Source: Spirodela intermedia
Taxonomy: Eukaryota; Streptophyta; Magnoliopsida; Alismatales; Araceae
Direction: 5' to 3'
Length of the DNA: 64,000 nt
NCBI GenBank assembly: GCA_902729315.2
Contig: LR746269.1
Span: 2,712,501 to 2,776,500, forward strand
The position numbers and the translations under genes were made by a program. This document shows positions 12,811-23,894 of the stretch, one piece after another. The notes under the pieces were generated by a model. It ran no database searches, was not told where the DNA came from, and saw nothing but the letters and a program-made list of their open reading frames with translations. The stretch's first letter is position 1, and the number at the start of each line of letters is the position of its first letter.

Positions 12811-15769
12811 GTAAGCGGATGGCCCAGGTTCTCCAACCCGATTTCCCCATCCGCCAACCCTCGATCTGACGAGGAAAAACCGAGAATACCGTGTATCTAT
12901 CGTAATCCCCTTCCTCCTCTCCTCCCTATTAGGGAAAAGGGAAGGCTAAGAAGGTCCTCCACCCACCCCGCCGCGTCCACCATTCCTATCCTTCTCATCC
13001 GTGGAGGACGCTAAGATTGGTGCGCCCACGTTATGATCATTATATCCAGAGTGATTCTGACGACATAAAACGTAAGTAATTGATTTCTATGATGGTTCAA
13101 AATGTAAACCATAGGATACCAATTGATTAGTTGAAAGAATCGGGCAAGCTTTGAAAATGCAAGCTTTAGCCTCAAAGAATAAGATGAACGGAGGAGTCTC
13201 TCGGTAGAGACAGCACGAGCGTGCTGCGCCTTTCCAACCCTCTGAACGAAGCTACGCTAGACGGAGGTGTCCCCTCCATCATCTTCTTCGAGGGTCGCCG
13301 TGGACATACTCGACAGCCGGCTGGGCGTCGGCTGGAAATTCCACCACCGCCGCTGAAGCGGCGACCCACCTCCTCGCCGATGAACCGGCGGCGATAACGC
13401 CCTCCGCAGGACCTCCCGGCTGCCGGAACTATTCCTCGCTGCGTCCCTGCAGCGCCGCCTAACCGCTGCATTCCTCGCATGCGCTCTTGTGTGGACTCTA
13501 CGGCCTCCCTGAGGATCAGTCGCCGCCGCCCACGGCGGCGCTGCGCGCCGGGGAGAAGCGCAGTCCAGCAGCGGGCAGCGCGACGACCGAGAGCCCGCCG
13601 CTGGGCTGTGAATCGGAGCGGAGACGGCGTATGAGACCTGGAACATGGCGGGTCGATCCCCTCAATCGCTCGCCGGTTTCCGTGTTTTGTCCCGTTTTGC
13701 GCACCCGCCCCTTTTATATGGCCACCCGAGACGACGGATCCCTCCTTCTCGGATGATTCCGGCGACACATTCGGCCTCTTCAGGACCGGGCTGCGGCTTT
13801 TGGCTTTGGACTGGGTCTGACCGCAAAAAAATCAGCATCGGGCAGTCGCCATTATTCTAGGATGACGACGACAGGATCTGGCGAGATGCGGATTTGGGCC
13901 ACTGGGACTGACTACCTTGTCCTCGTTGAGGATGGTAGAACCGTTTCATCTTCTCTGCGACCCTACCTTCGAAGAGGCACGTTTAACCGCCAGGAGAAAT
14001 GGGTTATCCGGAATCCTCCCCAAAATCACATCTTTGCGACGCGTCTGGTTTGACTGGGCGACGGCGTTGTGTGGAGGAGCAGGTGGTCAACCATGGAACG
14101 AGACAGGAAGGGAGGAAGGGCCGTCCAGGAACCGCGTTCCTGGCCACCCAAAAGAGACGATATTTCCAACTTGGACTGAGAATGAAAACGATCTCAGAAG
14201 TTGAGAGGGAGATCACTGCTTTGGTCTGACCATGGAAGTCGTAGGGAGGATGCAATGGTCAAGATGACCACAGAAGCCTTTGAAAAGCAGCGTCTCTTCC
14301 TCCGCGGGGAGCAATGCAAGCGGGTCTGTTGGAAACTTTCTTCCCAGCCTGGTGTCACCAAGAGAGATATCATAAGGGACGAGGGCATCTTCGCGTTCCG
14401 GCCTCGCTTCGCATCTCTTCATCTTCTTACTCGCTTTTTCTTCCTCTGTCCGCCGTCTATTCATCTTCTTTCTTCCTCGGTGTGATTCCTCACAATCAGT
14501 TGCCGCTGTGACGAATCACACCGATAACCTTCTCGGTGCTGCGGAGAGCTGTTTAGAGCAGAAGGAGGCTTCGTCTTCCACCCGCCTCCCTTTCTCCCCG
14601 TCGCTGTGAGGAAGTCTCCCCGGTAAGAAGTGGGCAATGGAGAGAAGGAAACCCGATGAAGATGCTGCCATTCCATTCTCCCGTTACCTTTCTCGTTCTC
14701 GCTTCTGTGGATACTTGGCTCATAATTCTGTGGAAATTTGCCCACGCCGGTTACTTCAGATTGGTTGAACAGGGAAAGAGGGAAGAAGATACTCCTTCCC
14801 TCTGCAGCGCATAGATTCATGCTTCCGCAGGATACGCTCCTGGCTTCATCTGATTCATGAACTTGGGATCTCTGGGTTGTGACGTCCCACTCTGGAAGTC
14901 CTTCTCTCCTCCCTAGGAATCCAGCTTCTTCCCCATACTTGTTCTCTTCTAAACGAATGCTTGGATTTTGAGCTTTTCACTTTAGCAGCGGTAGATTTTA
15001 TCATTAAGCAACAATTCGGGAAATATAATGGCCACAATCTACTCATCCTCCATAAACTTGGCATCACATCTTCCACATTCGTCTTGGTGAGACCAAGGTA
15101 CCCCTGGTCTGACATGCAGTATAAGCACCCAGATAAATCCCCATATACAGCATCACTTGCATCACCAGTGCAAACAGAGTGATAGAAATTTCACTATCTA
15201 AGCCCTATTCTCCACCGTGGAAGTTCCTTGTGGCCTAAATATCCATATAATATGTAATCCCATGGCTTCTCCTGTCCAAGTTCCTCTGGCAAAGTCGTCC
15301 ATGTCCACAGAAACATTCAAAAAATTTCTCCTAGATGAGCCTTTTCTTAAGCAAAGGCACTTTTGGCTCAATGGGGCTAATATTTTCACTTGTTAGGCTG
15401 TTCACTTATCAAATTTCACCTGACTCTTTAGGAACACAATTGGAGTGATTTCATTGAATGTTACTTGTCGGGTTGAATACCATCTTCTTTTCTAAGGAAA
15501 ACAAAGGGTCGAGTGTTGAATTCAACGGAGGTGAATCTGAAACTTATCTGAATAGAGTTTGTTTATATCAGCTCGAAAAGTCAATTTGGGTTCGGCCAGA
15601 AACCACGGGTTTGAAGTCACTGGGATTATTTTTCTGTGATTATCATTTTATGGGTACCATTCAGTCGTGAACAAGATCCACCCATGAGAAGCTTTAGAGT
15701 TTCAATTCAACATCTTGCTCTTAATGTCCTGACTTGTATCCTGACATCGAATTTGTATTCGTTCTTCAG
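12808..15769 (+). promoter_or_regulatory. GC-rich upstream and leader region of the LPP gene
   Basis: Between the CT microsatellite and the first LPP coding exon I find no protein-coding exon that I recognise. A GC-rich island occupies about 13180-14300. CT-rich leader-like sequence follows at 14390-14480, then AT-richer intron-like sequence. The stretch ends in a convincing acceptor (TTCTTCAG at 15762-15769) seven bases before the LPP start codon, so the gene has at least one intron in its 5' UTR and its transcription start is well upstream. Several overlapping open frames on both strands (up to 198 codons, 13172-13768 minus) are compositionally driven and have no recognisable domain. Confidence 0.45.
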
Positions 15770-15775
15770 GGCACG

Positions 15776-18700
15776 ATGCCAGTCGTTCAGCTGGGAGCTT
15801 GCACTGTTCGATCTCATGGAATCAGAGTGGCGAGGTTCCACATGCATGATTGGCTCATCCTCGTACTGTTACTGGGGCTGGTTGTTGGCGTGCTCCAAAT
15901 AGAACCGTTCCATCGCTTTGTTGGCCAAGACATGATGACAGACCTGAAATACCCTCTCAAAGATGACACAGTGCCCGTTTGGGCAGTTGGAGTCTGTCAC
16001 TAAACTAAAGTGTCAAAATTAGTATATTCTATGAACAATTTGCTGCTGGTGCTAGTTAAAACTGTTATGTCAACGAAGATATTTATGTTCCTCTTTGGTT
16101 CTGACAGCATCTTTGTTATCTAATTACAGGTTGTGGCAATTTTATTGCCTGTCATAATCTACATTGTAATCTACTGTTGGAGAAAGGACGTATATGATTT
16201 GCATCATGCTATTATTGGTAAGTCTCCTTTACCGCTAATTTTCGAGTAGAACTTCTGCTCATGACTAAGTCAACTGCCTGCATGCAGGGATTCTATACTC
16301 TGTGCTTATAACTGGACTAATAACAGAAGTGATCAAGACTGCTGTTGGTAGACCTCGACCCGACTTCTTCTGGCGATGTTTTCCAGATGGGAAGGCAGTG
16401 AGTCAGAATATTTTTTCTCATCTTTCTCTCACTAGATTTTTTTGTCATTGTTAGCTTTCTACGTGGCTCAGCAAAGCTGGCTCTTATTACATCTGTGGTG
16501 TATGTTGTCCAGGCTTTTGATTCCACTGGAGACGTAATTTGCAATGGGGTGAAGAAAGTTATTAAGGAAGGGTACAAAAGTTTTCCCAGCGGTCACGCAT
16601 CTTGTAAGAACCTGAAAAACTTATAATTTTGACTTCTTCGATTGTTCTTCCTACTGAAATGTTTTTGTCTCGATGCTTCTGGAAGTATCTTATTTCTTCA
16701 TCCTCATCTTTATTATCTCTTCTAATATATTATATTTCACTCTTTATCTTTATTCTTTGATAATACTTCATTTCTTGGAGAAAATCTTCCAAGACTCTCT
16801 CCTTTATGGATCGGATCCATTGCGACTCAGTTCATTCATTTGCCATATTTTGTTATTCCATAGACATACATTTCTTGAGAAAATTATCATAACTACATCT
16901 GAACAGGGCCAAAGACTGACATCTTCCATGTTGATTAACGTAGGGCCCTGTCAACGATCACTAAGTAATCGTTTCATAAATTTCTTTCCTCTGTCTAGCC
17001 CAACATATGTTCCTGTCCTAGTTACTTTACATCAGTTTCACATAGATCTATCTATCTATCTTGCGCATGTTCTAAGTGTTTGTGAATTATTTATGCACTG
17101 TACCAAACAAACATAATCTTGAATTAGTGTCTTCTTCACCTTACACTCAATACCCATGTATATAACGTCTTTGCCTCCTACTTGCTGGCAATTTATTCCA
17201 TATATACTTATCTACACTACTGGGAATTTAACCTTCGAAGGAAAATGTATCCTTTATTTTTTGTGTTACTCATAGTGGACAGTCTCAACCAGTTTCTCAT
17301 TTCTCCATTTTGTATAATAACCTTGTAAGAATAAGCATTCGCCTTGGAAACATCAGTTTATATTTCTTCAGTCCTGCTTGCTACTCTTATTTATCAACAA
17401 CAATAATATCGCAATTTTTTTTATAGATTTTGAGTCATTCCACTGTTCATATGCCTTTTGATTTTTGTGTTGTAAATTAGAATGCATGGGGAATCAACAT
17501 TAGATAAAAACGTAAAATACTTTTTTTCTGAAATATTAATTTCTCTATCTTGAAATATTAGAGGAATACTAACTTTTCCCACCTGTGTATGCATTGTTTC
17601 TGGCCGTTAATACATGCCCATTGTTCATACTTTGCCTCAGTTTACGGTGCAACAGCATTCCCATCTCCCTTTTGGTCTGTGGTCCTTTGTTTTTCCTTTG
17701 ATCAGTTCACTAGATGAAACTTGGAAGGTGTCTTAGGTCCTACACACCTAGAGTTGAGACTGTGGTCGACAAAAACATGGTTTTAATGACTTGTAACATT
17801 TTCAAGTTGAAAGTGAATGTCTTTGAAGTGGGATGCCAAATGCAATGAACATTCACACGGTTGAGATCATAGAAGTTTCCAAGAACAGAAGAAAAGAGTA
17901 ATATCTGGGTTCTAGGGTTAGGAACCTTGGGTAATTCGTTATTTATCTTTTTCATCTACATACTGACATCATTCTTTCTAATTTTAAAAATTTCCCTCTT
18001 GTTTCTGTGATGACATTACAATTGTTCCCCTTATGTTCATTATACAACGACTAGTACGGATCCCAGTTACTAAGAAGAGTAAAATCAAATCCTCTCAATA
18101 ATTAATCAGTTTCAGCTAGTAATATCTATAGTTTCAGATGATTTATTCCATCTTATTTTTTTAAGTTTAATATGTTTATTTTGTATTTATTCTACGAACC
18201 TACTGCTGTTTGTCCACTGTTGTCTGTAAAGTAGTTTAATAATTTTGAAAGATTGGGGTTCGTTTACAACATGTGTAATATGATGAGATAAAGACGAAGG
18301 ATTGAGGCATTTGATCATTGGGGTACATTGTTTTTATTTCACAAATAATACCACAAAAAAAGGGCTACAACTATATTGGGATATGGAACATCATGATTCT
18401 CCTGGTGATGTGTGAATTGGCACAAAATAAATCAGTAAGCATTTTAGCTCTAGAAATTCATATTAGTTGTTGTGTAATGAACATAAGGAGAACAATTCTG
18501 ATTTCATCACAACAACAAGAGAGAGATTGGAAAATTAGAAAGAATGTTGTCAGTATGCAGATGAAAAAGATAAATAACGAATATTTTCGTTACCAGAAGT
18601 CATAAAAGAGGGAAAATCACTGTTGATTTATCAGGATTTATATATTGATCTCCATTTTTCAGACTACCTGTTGTAGTATGAACACTCGCTTTTTTATTTA

Positions 18701-20020
18701 GTTTTATCTATATCCTCTTATCATCGTTACACAATCAGCTGATTTAGTTATTCTCCTTTGGCATATTTTTCGTGGAGGACAATCATTCTGATACTTACAT
18801 TGCAGTATTTATGGTGGAATACGACAATTTACGTGCATGTTGACCTGCGTTTTCCGATGGTGCAGGGTCCTTTACAGGCCTGGGTTTCCTTGCCTTGTAT
18901 CTGTCTGGTAAAATCAGAGCTTTTGATCGCAAAGGACATATTGCGAAGCTCTGCATTGTTTTCTTCCCATTACTTGTTGCAGCTCTTGTAGCAATCTCGA
19001 GGGTGGATGACTACCGGCACCACTGGCAGGATGTCTTTGCTGGTGGTCTCCTAGGTTCGTACTGTTCGAGGTTACCATGGATAAAGAATTCTCTGAGAAT
19101 TCTATCTCACACTGTTTTTGCCGATGCTTCCCCAGGCCTGGTGGTCGCTTCCTTCTGCTATCTGCAATTCTTTCCTCCCCCATATCACCCAGACGGTGCG
19201 CTCTTCGTCCTCCTCATCATATTTTTTTCATGAAGTCTGACATTTCTTCTCAGTTCGTTGCTATCAGGCTTTTTGTGAATGATTTTATGCAGCAATGTCT
19301 GAAATAATAAATGCCCAGTTTCAAAAAATCTGACACTATCGTTTGAAGAACTGCTTCGCGTTTTGGTCTTTGCACACATGACCTACCTTTCTTGGACTCC
19401 ATCTCCTGTTATTTCTCCCCTATCAGGCTATTCGGAGTCCCACCTGAGCACTTTGTGGCTTTTCTCATTAGTTTGACCCACCAAGCAACCATAAGTAGAA
19501 ACCCAGAAAAATGGTAGAGCAGAGTCTTTGAGCTTCCATCTTGAGCTTCCATGTGGCCTGAAATGATTCTATGTTTTCAAATAGAGTATTTTTAGCTATG
19601 AGATAAACAGTTTCGAGTCACCAAAAATGTCAAAGTTAGTCATAAAACATGCGGGGAGAAGAAGAGAAAATGTGTCTGAGGGAGGGTTTTCAGACAGTTT
19701 GGTCAAATGCTCTGCAGGAATATTCTCTTCTCTCACTTGATGTCTTGTAATCATTTTTAATCATCACTATTTCTCTCTCGTGATGTTTGGGATCTGATCC
19801 AGGTTTTTCTCCTCATATGAGAACAGGTTGGTGCACTCACGCTTATTTGAGTAACATGGTGGATGCACAGAGCAATCCCCCACATTCTCTGTCTGTTGTG
19901 ACCCCTGGCAATGGGCAAATTGAGACCAATTCCTTGAATATCTCAACAGGCCATGAAACCCCAGTCAACAGGGGTCCTCCAACCTCCACCCTTGATGATG
20001 TGGAGCTTGGGAAGAGATAG
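15776..20020 (+). CDS. LPP: Lipid phosphate phosphatase (PAP2 family), LPP2/LPP3-like
   Basis: Seven coding exons: 15776-15991, 16130-16217, 16288-16397, 16513-16603, 18866-19054, 19136-19195 and 19803-20020. Together they make 972 nt, 323 aa plus stop, in frame across all junctions. The product should dephosphorylate phosphatidic acid and related lipid phosphates at a membrane, giving diacylglycerol. The three PAP2 catalytic motifs are intact: K118-x6-RP within [13 protein letters not shown] at 163-166, and SR-x5-H-x3-D at 213-224 ([12 protein letters not shown]). The N-terminal [15 protein letters not shown] signature is typical of plant LPPs. Hydrophobic segments lie at about 26-42, 73-90, 103-117, 172-184 and 197-212. 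Start: the first ATG after a 5'-UTR acceptor, matching short LPPs. Intron 4 (16604-18865) is by far the longest. Oddity: exon 7 encodes an unusual tail, where HPDG is followed by [14 protein letters not shown] rather than the usual WGPHAYF. Confidence 0.93.
16604..18865 (+). other. Long LPP intron (fourth coding intron)
   Basis: The intron is 2.26 kb, with donor TT|GTAAGA and acceptor GTGCAG|GG, and it splits a Trp codon just after the PSGHAS motif. It is AT-rich, without recognisable transposon domains or conserved exons. Confidence 0.7.
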
Positions 20021-21531
20021 ATAGTGACCCATCGCCTCAGAGGTAGCTTTCCAGATTGTCATATCTTCTCCTTAGTAGTCTGAACAGAAGAACATATTTG
20101 TTAACCCACCGAAGCCTTTGGCTGGCTTGCGAAGGTTCATTTGATGTACACATGGAACTTAGAAAATACAATTGATATTTTTCGAATTTATTGACATGAT
20201 CTTTGTGGGAGTTCTTGAGAAATCCCTGTGCAAGTGCTGTGTATCTGTTCTGGAAACTCCATTCGGCTCATACTTGGGGTCTGACTAAAATCAGATGAAA
20301 TCTTCAGAAAACCGTAGAAAACAAAAGAATTTTACTATGGTTATATCATACGAGTCATACTAAAAAGTCAAGATAAACACTGATAAGTATATATTGTAGA
20401 ATTTGCTGAAAATGCATTTATCCTTGATCAGTATTTTGATGTCAACTTTTTGTGCTGTATAATTCACCTGTTTCCATTCAACACAGGCATTAAGTATGAT
20501 TCGTGTAGGTCTGTTCACAATCAAACTCACAGGGAGTTGGTTTGCCGTTTATACTATGAGTTACATATTTTTCATCGCCAGATTTTTTCTTTTTTTTAGT
20601 CTTTGTCCAGGAGATTATAGAACTATAAAAGTTTAAAGAATCTTCAAAACAGAAGTACCAATACTTATTCAATTTCTAAAATGTTCCTCTATAAAGTTTG
20701 AAGATCGCACATGATGTCTTCTATTTTTTCTTGGCCTTTGACTTAATCGTTTTAGCCTCCAATCTTGTTCTAAACAATTAGCACATATAAGTATCTGATT
20801 TCTTCTTAAGCAATAATGATATATGATGATGAGTGTAAATAATTTGTAGATGTAAAATATATCTCATAAAAATGGAGAATTATATATATATATTTATTTA
20901 TTTATAATCATGAAGCCGCTTCATATTACCTTCAGGTTGTATTGATGTAACTAGTTAAGGAAGAACTCTTTGAGCAGAATCATGTACGAAACTAAAATTG
21001 ATTAGTTTTCATGATATATTTCAGGTTGTGACGAACTGACTCGTTTCTATAAAGGAGAGTAGGTTCAAGTCTCCCCTAATAGACATGTAGCTATTTTTAA
21101 TCTATACGTCTGAAAACATGAATTTGTTTTCTTGTTTTCAAACCTTAGGAGACGAGCTGATAGACGCCACCTCTGGCCATTTTTCATCAATGGTAGCATG
21201 CCATTACATGGTTATAAACATATATTATGAAAGTAATACGGCGGAAAAAGTTAAAATTCATGAATAAAGTGGATTGCCTTCATTAGCGTTGCAAAATTCC
21301 CGATAATATTCTTCTTGTAGTTTATTTGGCATCCAGACTATACATCGTACAGATCATGGAAATCTTGAATCTCGTATGGGTAAAACCTTATGCCTGAAGA
21401 GAAAATTATTCATCGTTTGAAAAACAAAATCTACGGAGCTTTGCATTTATCTCTACAAGGCATAAAACAAAACACAAAAAAAAGGGGCCAGATGAAGGAA
21501 GAAGTAAAAGCTAGAGTGGTGGTAAGAAGAG
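20021..21531. other. Convergent intergenic region between LPP and the dioxygenase
   Basis: This is the 3' flank of two tail-to-tail genes. It should contain the 3' UTRs of both. It is AT-rich with a short TA run near 20882-20892, and nothing else is recognisable. Confidence 0.6.
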
Positions 21532-21801
21532 TCAAACTCTGGCCCAGTTGATTGCCTGCTTCCCCTCCTCGAAGGCGTTGAGGTGGGCGTCGAGGTAGTC
21601 CTTGACGATCAAATCTCTGTAGAGCCTTTGCTTTCCCTCCTCCTTCAGAAGGCCTTCTGCTGGTCCGATAAGCTTCTCGGGCTTCATGGCAAAGAACAAG
21701 GACGCGGAGATCCTGTCCTTGTTTGAGTTGATGACCACTCTGTGCACCGGGCTCTTGAACGACCCATTGCTCATTATCTGATGCAGGGGAACATAATTAG
21801 A

Positions 21802-21881
<80 letters not shown>

Positions 21882-23807
21882 CCATCTCTTTCTCTCTCTA
21901 TTTTAGCGTGAAGAAAATGGCGGGAAGATACTTTGTAACTTTGGGGAGGGGTGCAACCCACCTCCATGAGATCTCCGACAACAACAAGGAGTACATCAGG
22001 ATTGGAGGGGACGCTGACCCAGCCACCATCTTCAGAGAGAAGCTCGAGGCCCTCGACGTCCCCGTCCTGTAAGATCATGGTGATCGCACTGTTGTCGGAA
22101 TGGGGTTTGAGCCCGAGAACAAGATCAGGCCTCTGGCAAGGTGGGTAATAAGAGAATCTGCAGTATATTTCTCGCTCCTCGCCAAGCTGGGCGATGAAGT
22201 GGGTTTCATCCAGGCCAATAGACCTTGCCATGGCTTCGATGATCAGCTGCGCTACCGTGTTTACTTTCGCCACGTATTCATGTAGCGTCTGGCTGCATCC
22301 ATGAGAAGAGAGAAGAAAATAATTAATTCGCCAATTATGCAGTACAATGATCATCAGTGGAAATAATATGTGATCTGTTTGATGTATACGACTGTTGAAA
22401 TCAATACATAGTCCTTGATTTAAGGTTTCTAAATCGTTCGGTGATTCAAGAGTTTATTTTTGTGTATCAAACCCATCTTTTGCTTCCATAAATCTTTTTG
22501 ATTTCGAAAAGAAAAGGCTTTTAGACGACATAAACGTAGATGAAGACACAGACACCAGAAGAAAATCAGGGGAACATAAGTGGAAACAATGTGATCTGTT
22601 ACATATCTACGACCGTCGAAATCAGTAAATAATCCTTGATTTAAGATTTCTAAGTGATTCAAAGTGATCCAAAGTTTTTTTCGGTGCATTTTTGTGCCTC
22701 AAACCTATTTTTTGCTTCCATAAATCTTTTTTATTTCGGGGAAAAAAAGGTTTTTAGACGACATAATGGTGGGTGAAGACACAGACAGCAGAAGGAAATC
22801 AGGAGAATATCAGTAGAAACAATCTGATCTCTTTCATATCTACGACCGCCGAAATCTGTAAATAATCCTTGAATTAAGATCTAAGTGATTCAAAGTTTTT
22901 TTCAGTGCATTTTTTTTCTTCCTTGGGTGTTTATGAAGGTTTTTAGATGGCATAAATTGTAGATGCAGATACAGTCAACAGAAGAAAATCACCTCAACTG
23001 GATCCCGTAGAACGAAAAGAGAAAACTTTTTCTTGTTTAGAGATGGAGAAGTGGAGAAGAACTCAAGATCCCACATTCATACGAAACAAAGGAAATCATT
23101 CGGCAATCCCCCAATTCTAGATACAATCATCCGAGTAAGTTACAGAAATACTAATTTTTAATGTTTTTCAAGAGGCTCAAACAATCTGTACTTCGCGCAG
23201 AGAGCGGAACTCTTTCTACGCTCTCTACCAGGGACGAACGGAATCGATGAAGATTACCTGAAGGAGGTGGGGTTGCGAGGCCAAAGCTCGAGGCTCCTCT
23301 GATCCTCGGGGTAGACCTTGAGGAGGATCCGGTCGGACCAGTCTAGGGTTTGCGCCTTCACCTGGTCGCGGCCGTAACCTTCGCCGAAACCCTTACTCTT
23401 GGAAGAACACCGCAGCTTTTCCTCCGGCGGCAGCTCGAAGAATCGCCTTCCGACGCTGCGCACGTCCTCGAGCAGGGAAAAGGAAATCCCATGGCCGGCG
23501 GCCTGGAAAAAGAGGATCTCCATAAGATCTCAACACAGTGCAGGGACGAGCTCACGGAAGAAGGAAGGAATGGACGAGGTTTTTTTAGGGCTTCCGCGAC
23601 CTGAAACGCGCCCCAGGTCGCGATGGCGGACCGAAGCTTCGCCGTCTCGTCGTCGTAATGAGGAAGACGGAGGAGATCGACGATGGGGATGTCAGCTGGC
23701 CGACGGCGGGAGGCGTCGCCGGAGGGATAAACGGCTTCCTGAAGGACGAACTCGAGCGGCGGTTCTGCACCACTTTCTGACAGCGCCTTCACCCCTCCGT
23801 TCGCCAT
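21532..23807 (-). CDS. 2-oxoglutarate/Fe(II)-dependent dioxygenase, DOXC class (SRG1-like)
   Basis: Four exons on the minus strand: 23807-23601, 23502-23258, 22292-21962 and 21777-21532. They total 1029 nt, 342 aa plus stop, in frame at all three junctions. The N-terminal DIOX_N part (about residues 38-150) includes IPIVDL, AAGHGI, FFELP and KGFGEGYG. The jelly-roll 2OG-FeII_Oxy part follows. The iron triad is H215, D217 (HSD) and H273 (SPVHRV), and the 2-oxoglutarate binders are R283 and S285 (RIS), all present. Such enzymes hydroxylate or demethylate small molecules such as flavonoids and hormones in the cytosol. The LDWSDR and YPEDQR phrases place it in the SRG1-like group, and the substrate cannot be told. 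The start is the first ATG of the GC-rich exon, with a TATAAA 36-41 nt upstream. Intron 2 carries a tandem repeat and intron 3 a 75-nt dinucleotide run. Sequence immediately upstream contains an inverted copy of exon 1 sequence. Confidence 0.93.
21805..21879 (-). repeat. GA/CT microsatellite inside dioxygenase intron 3
   Basis: About 37 uninterrupted GA units lie on the plus strand. In the dioxygenase transcript it reads as a long CU run ending 27 nt upstream of the exon 4 acceptor, and it forms about 40 percent of the 184-nt intron. Open frames running through it on either strand are artefacts. Confidence 0.95.
22357..22990 (-). repeat. Three-unit tandem repeat (about 225 bp) in dioxygenase intron 2
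   Basis: Three diverged head-to-tail units begin at about 22357, 22580 and 22813, giving periods of 223 and 233 bases. Shared landmarks in each unit are TGATCT, ACGAC.G.CGAAATC, CCTTGA.TTAAG, TTTTAGA.G.CATAA and CAGAAG.AAATCA. The third unit has a shortened middle. The array lies wholly within the 965-nt intron (22293-23257). Confidence 0.85.
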
Positions 23808-23884
23808 GGCTGCTCAGTAGAAGAAGGGCTGCCATGAAGCCGTTTATAGATGTCAAAGCGGTGCAGAACCGCCGCTCGAGTTCG
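23747..23884. repeat. Inverted repeat spanning the dioxygenase start codon
   Basis: A perfect 25-nt arm at 23747-23771 lies inside exon 1 (it covers the codons of AEPPLEF). Its exact reverse complement lies at 23860-23884, upstream of the start codon, with an 88-nt spacer that contains the ATG at 23807. With one mismatch the pairing extends to 30 bp (23747-23776 with 23855-23884). The upstream arm is itself enclosed by a 12-nt perfect inverted pair, AGATGTCAAAGC at 23848-23859 and GCTTTGACATCT at 23889-23900. Confidence 0.92.
23843..23848 (-). promoter_or_regulatory. Candidate TATA box of the dioxygenase gene
   Basis: TATAAA on the minus strand, 36-41 nt upstream of the ATG. If used, transcription would begin only a few bases before the start codon and the upstream inverted-repeat arm would remain promoter DNA rather than mRNA. 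A start further upstream cannot be excluded. Confidence 0.4.
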
Positions 23885-23894
23885 CACAGCTTTG

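Noticed and set aside
12520-13014. 164-codon open frame on the plus strand rich in Ser/Leu/Arg
   Set aside because: It is held open by the compound CT microsatellite, and the flanking parts show no recognisable domain.
13172-13768. 198-codon minus-strand frame in the GC-rich island
   Set aside because: GC-rich DNA has few stops. Overlapping frames of similar length exist on both strands, and the product is Arg/Gly-rich without a domain.
21797-22354. 185-codon minus-strand frame with a long Ser/Leu tail
   Set aside because: It is dioxygenase exon 3 read through both neighbouring introns. The true exon ends at 21962 at a GAG|GTGGGT donor, and the tail is the CT run.
23254-23807. Apparent frameshift in the dioxygenase N-terminus
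   Set aside because: The two frames are joined by a 98-nt intron (23503-23600) with CAG|GTCGCG and TTCCAG borders. The spliced product reads WGAFQAAGHGI as in the family.
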